NCBI RefSeq assembly: GCF_019216885.1 | Contig: NZ_JAAQRC020000001.1 | Location: forward strand, 1,488,001-1,552,000 | Reading direction: 5' to 3' | From: Methylobacterium sp. SyP6R | Lineage (GTDB): Bacteria; Pseudomonadota; Alphaproteobacteria; Rhizobiales; Beijerinckiaceae | DNA length: 64,000 nt | Shown: in pieces, positions 63,921-64,000 of the stretch | Numbering within the stretch: the first letter of the stretch is position 1 | Layout: every line of letters begins with the position of its first letter | Translations under genes and position numbers: made by a program | Notes under the pieces: generated by a model | What the model saw: only the letters and a program-made list of their open reading frames with translations | Databases searched by the model: none | Told to the model about the DNA's origin: nothing

Positions 63921-64000
63921 CGGGTCCGTATCGTCGGGATCCGCCGAAAACCCGGGATCCGGGCGGCGATTCCCCAAGGGGGACCTGCCGACCCCTCGCG

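Overview
The window is chromosomal DNA of a very GC-rich alphaproteobacterium. Gene content and order fit Methylobacterium or a close relative in the Hyphomicrobiales: rlpA-dac-tmk-holB, fused ispDF followed by cinA, dusB-ntrB-ntrC-(mucR-like)-ntrY-ntrX-hfq-hflX, mazG, DUF1127 proteins and many dispersed intergenic palindromes. The genus is inferred from protein style and synteny, not from a search. I saw no rRNA, tRNA, CRISPR array or intact insertion sequence.

Layout. 1-7.5 kb: cell-wall genes (RlpA, D,D-carboxypeptidase), tmk/holB, a metallophosphoesterase and a MASE1-GGDEF diguanylate cyclase. 7.5-16.5 kb: pterin carbinolamine dehydratase, a NitT/TauT-type ABC transporter, a DUF4926/DUF6883-like gene pair, two MFS transporters and small secreted proteins. 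17-21 kb: a histidine kinase, a double-domain KaiC/RAD55-like ATPase and a CheY-like receiver in a row, then a MarR-GNAT fusion behind a perfect palindrome. 21-34.6 kb: a core block with isoprenoid synthesis (IspDF), CinA, DusB, two nitrogen two-component systems (NtrBC, NtrYX) with a MucR-like regulator between them, Hfq and HflX. 34.7-40.8 kb: a COG4637-like ATPase, an MFS transporter, a periplasmic catalase-like peroxidase, an XRE-cupin/GNAT operon and MazG.

40.8-43.9 kb holds what looks like a plasmid replication origin inside the chromosome. It has AT-richer DNA with a DnaA-box-like site, seven iterons mostly spaced by multiples of 11 bp, and a RepA_C-type initiator gene, followed by a HARE-HTH protein preceded by ggaatattcc palindromes. 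44-47.7 kb: an anion:cation-symporter-type MFS gene, then a GTGA-coupled DapA-like/MhpD-like pair in which both proteins have lost the family's catalytic residues. 48-57.9 kb: an orphan minus-strand terminator (possible small RNA), class III nucleotide cyclase, NCS2 permease, orphan binding protein, ArsR-type regulator, DUF1127 protein with repeat tracts, SleB-type hydrolase and a FetAB-like ABC pair.

58-64 kb: an MFS transporter, then a 1294-residue CHAT protease-NACHT/STAND-like ATPase-TPR protein whose TPR part is strikingly AT-richer than everything around it, preceded by a coiled-coil gene. This is the best candidate here for a defence or conflict system.

At least five copies, complete or partial, of one palindromic intergenic element (ends GTCATYCCGGGG / CCCCRGRATGAC) are scattered through the window, together with other repeat families.
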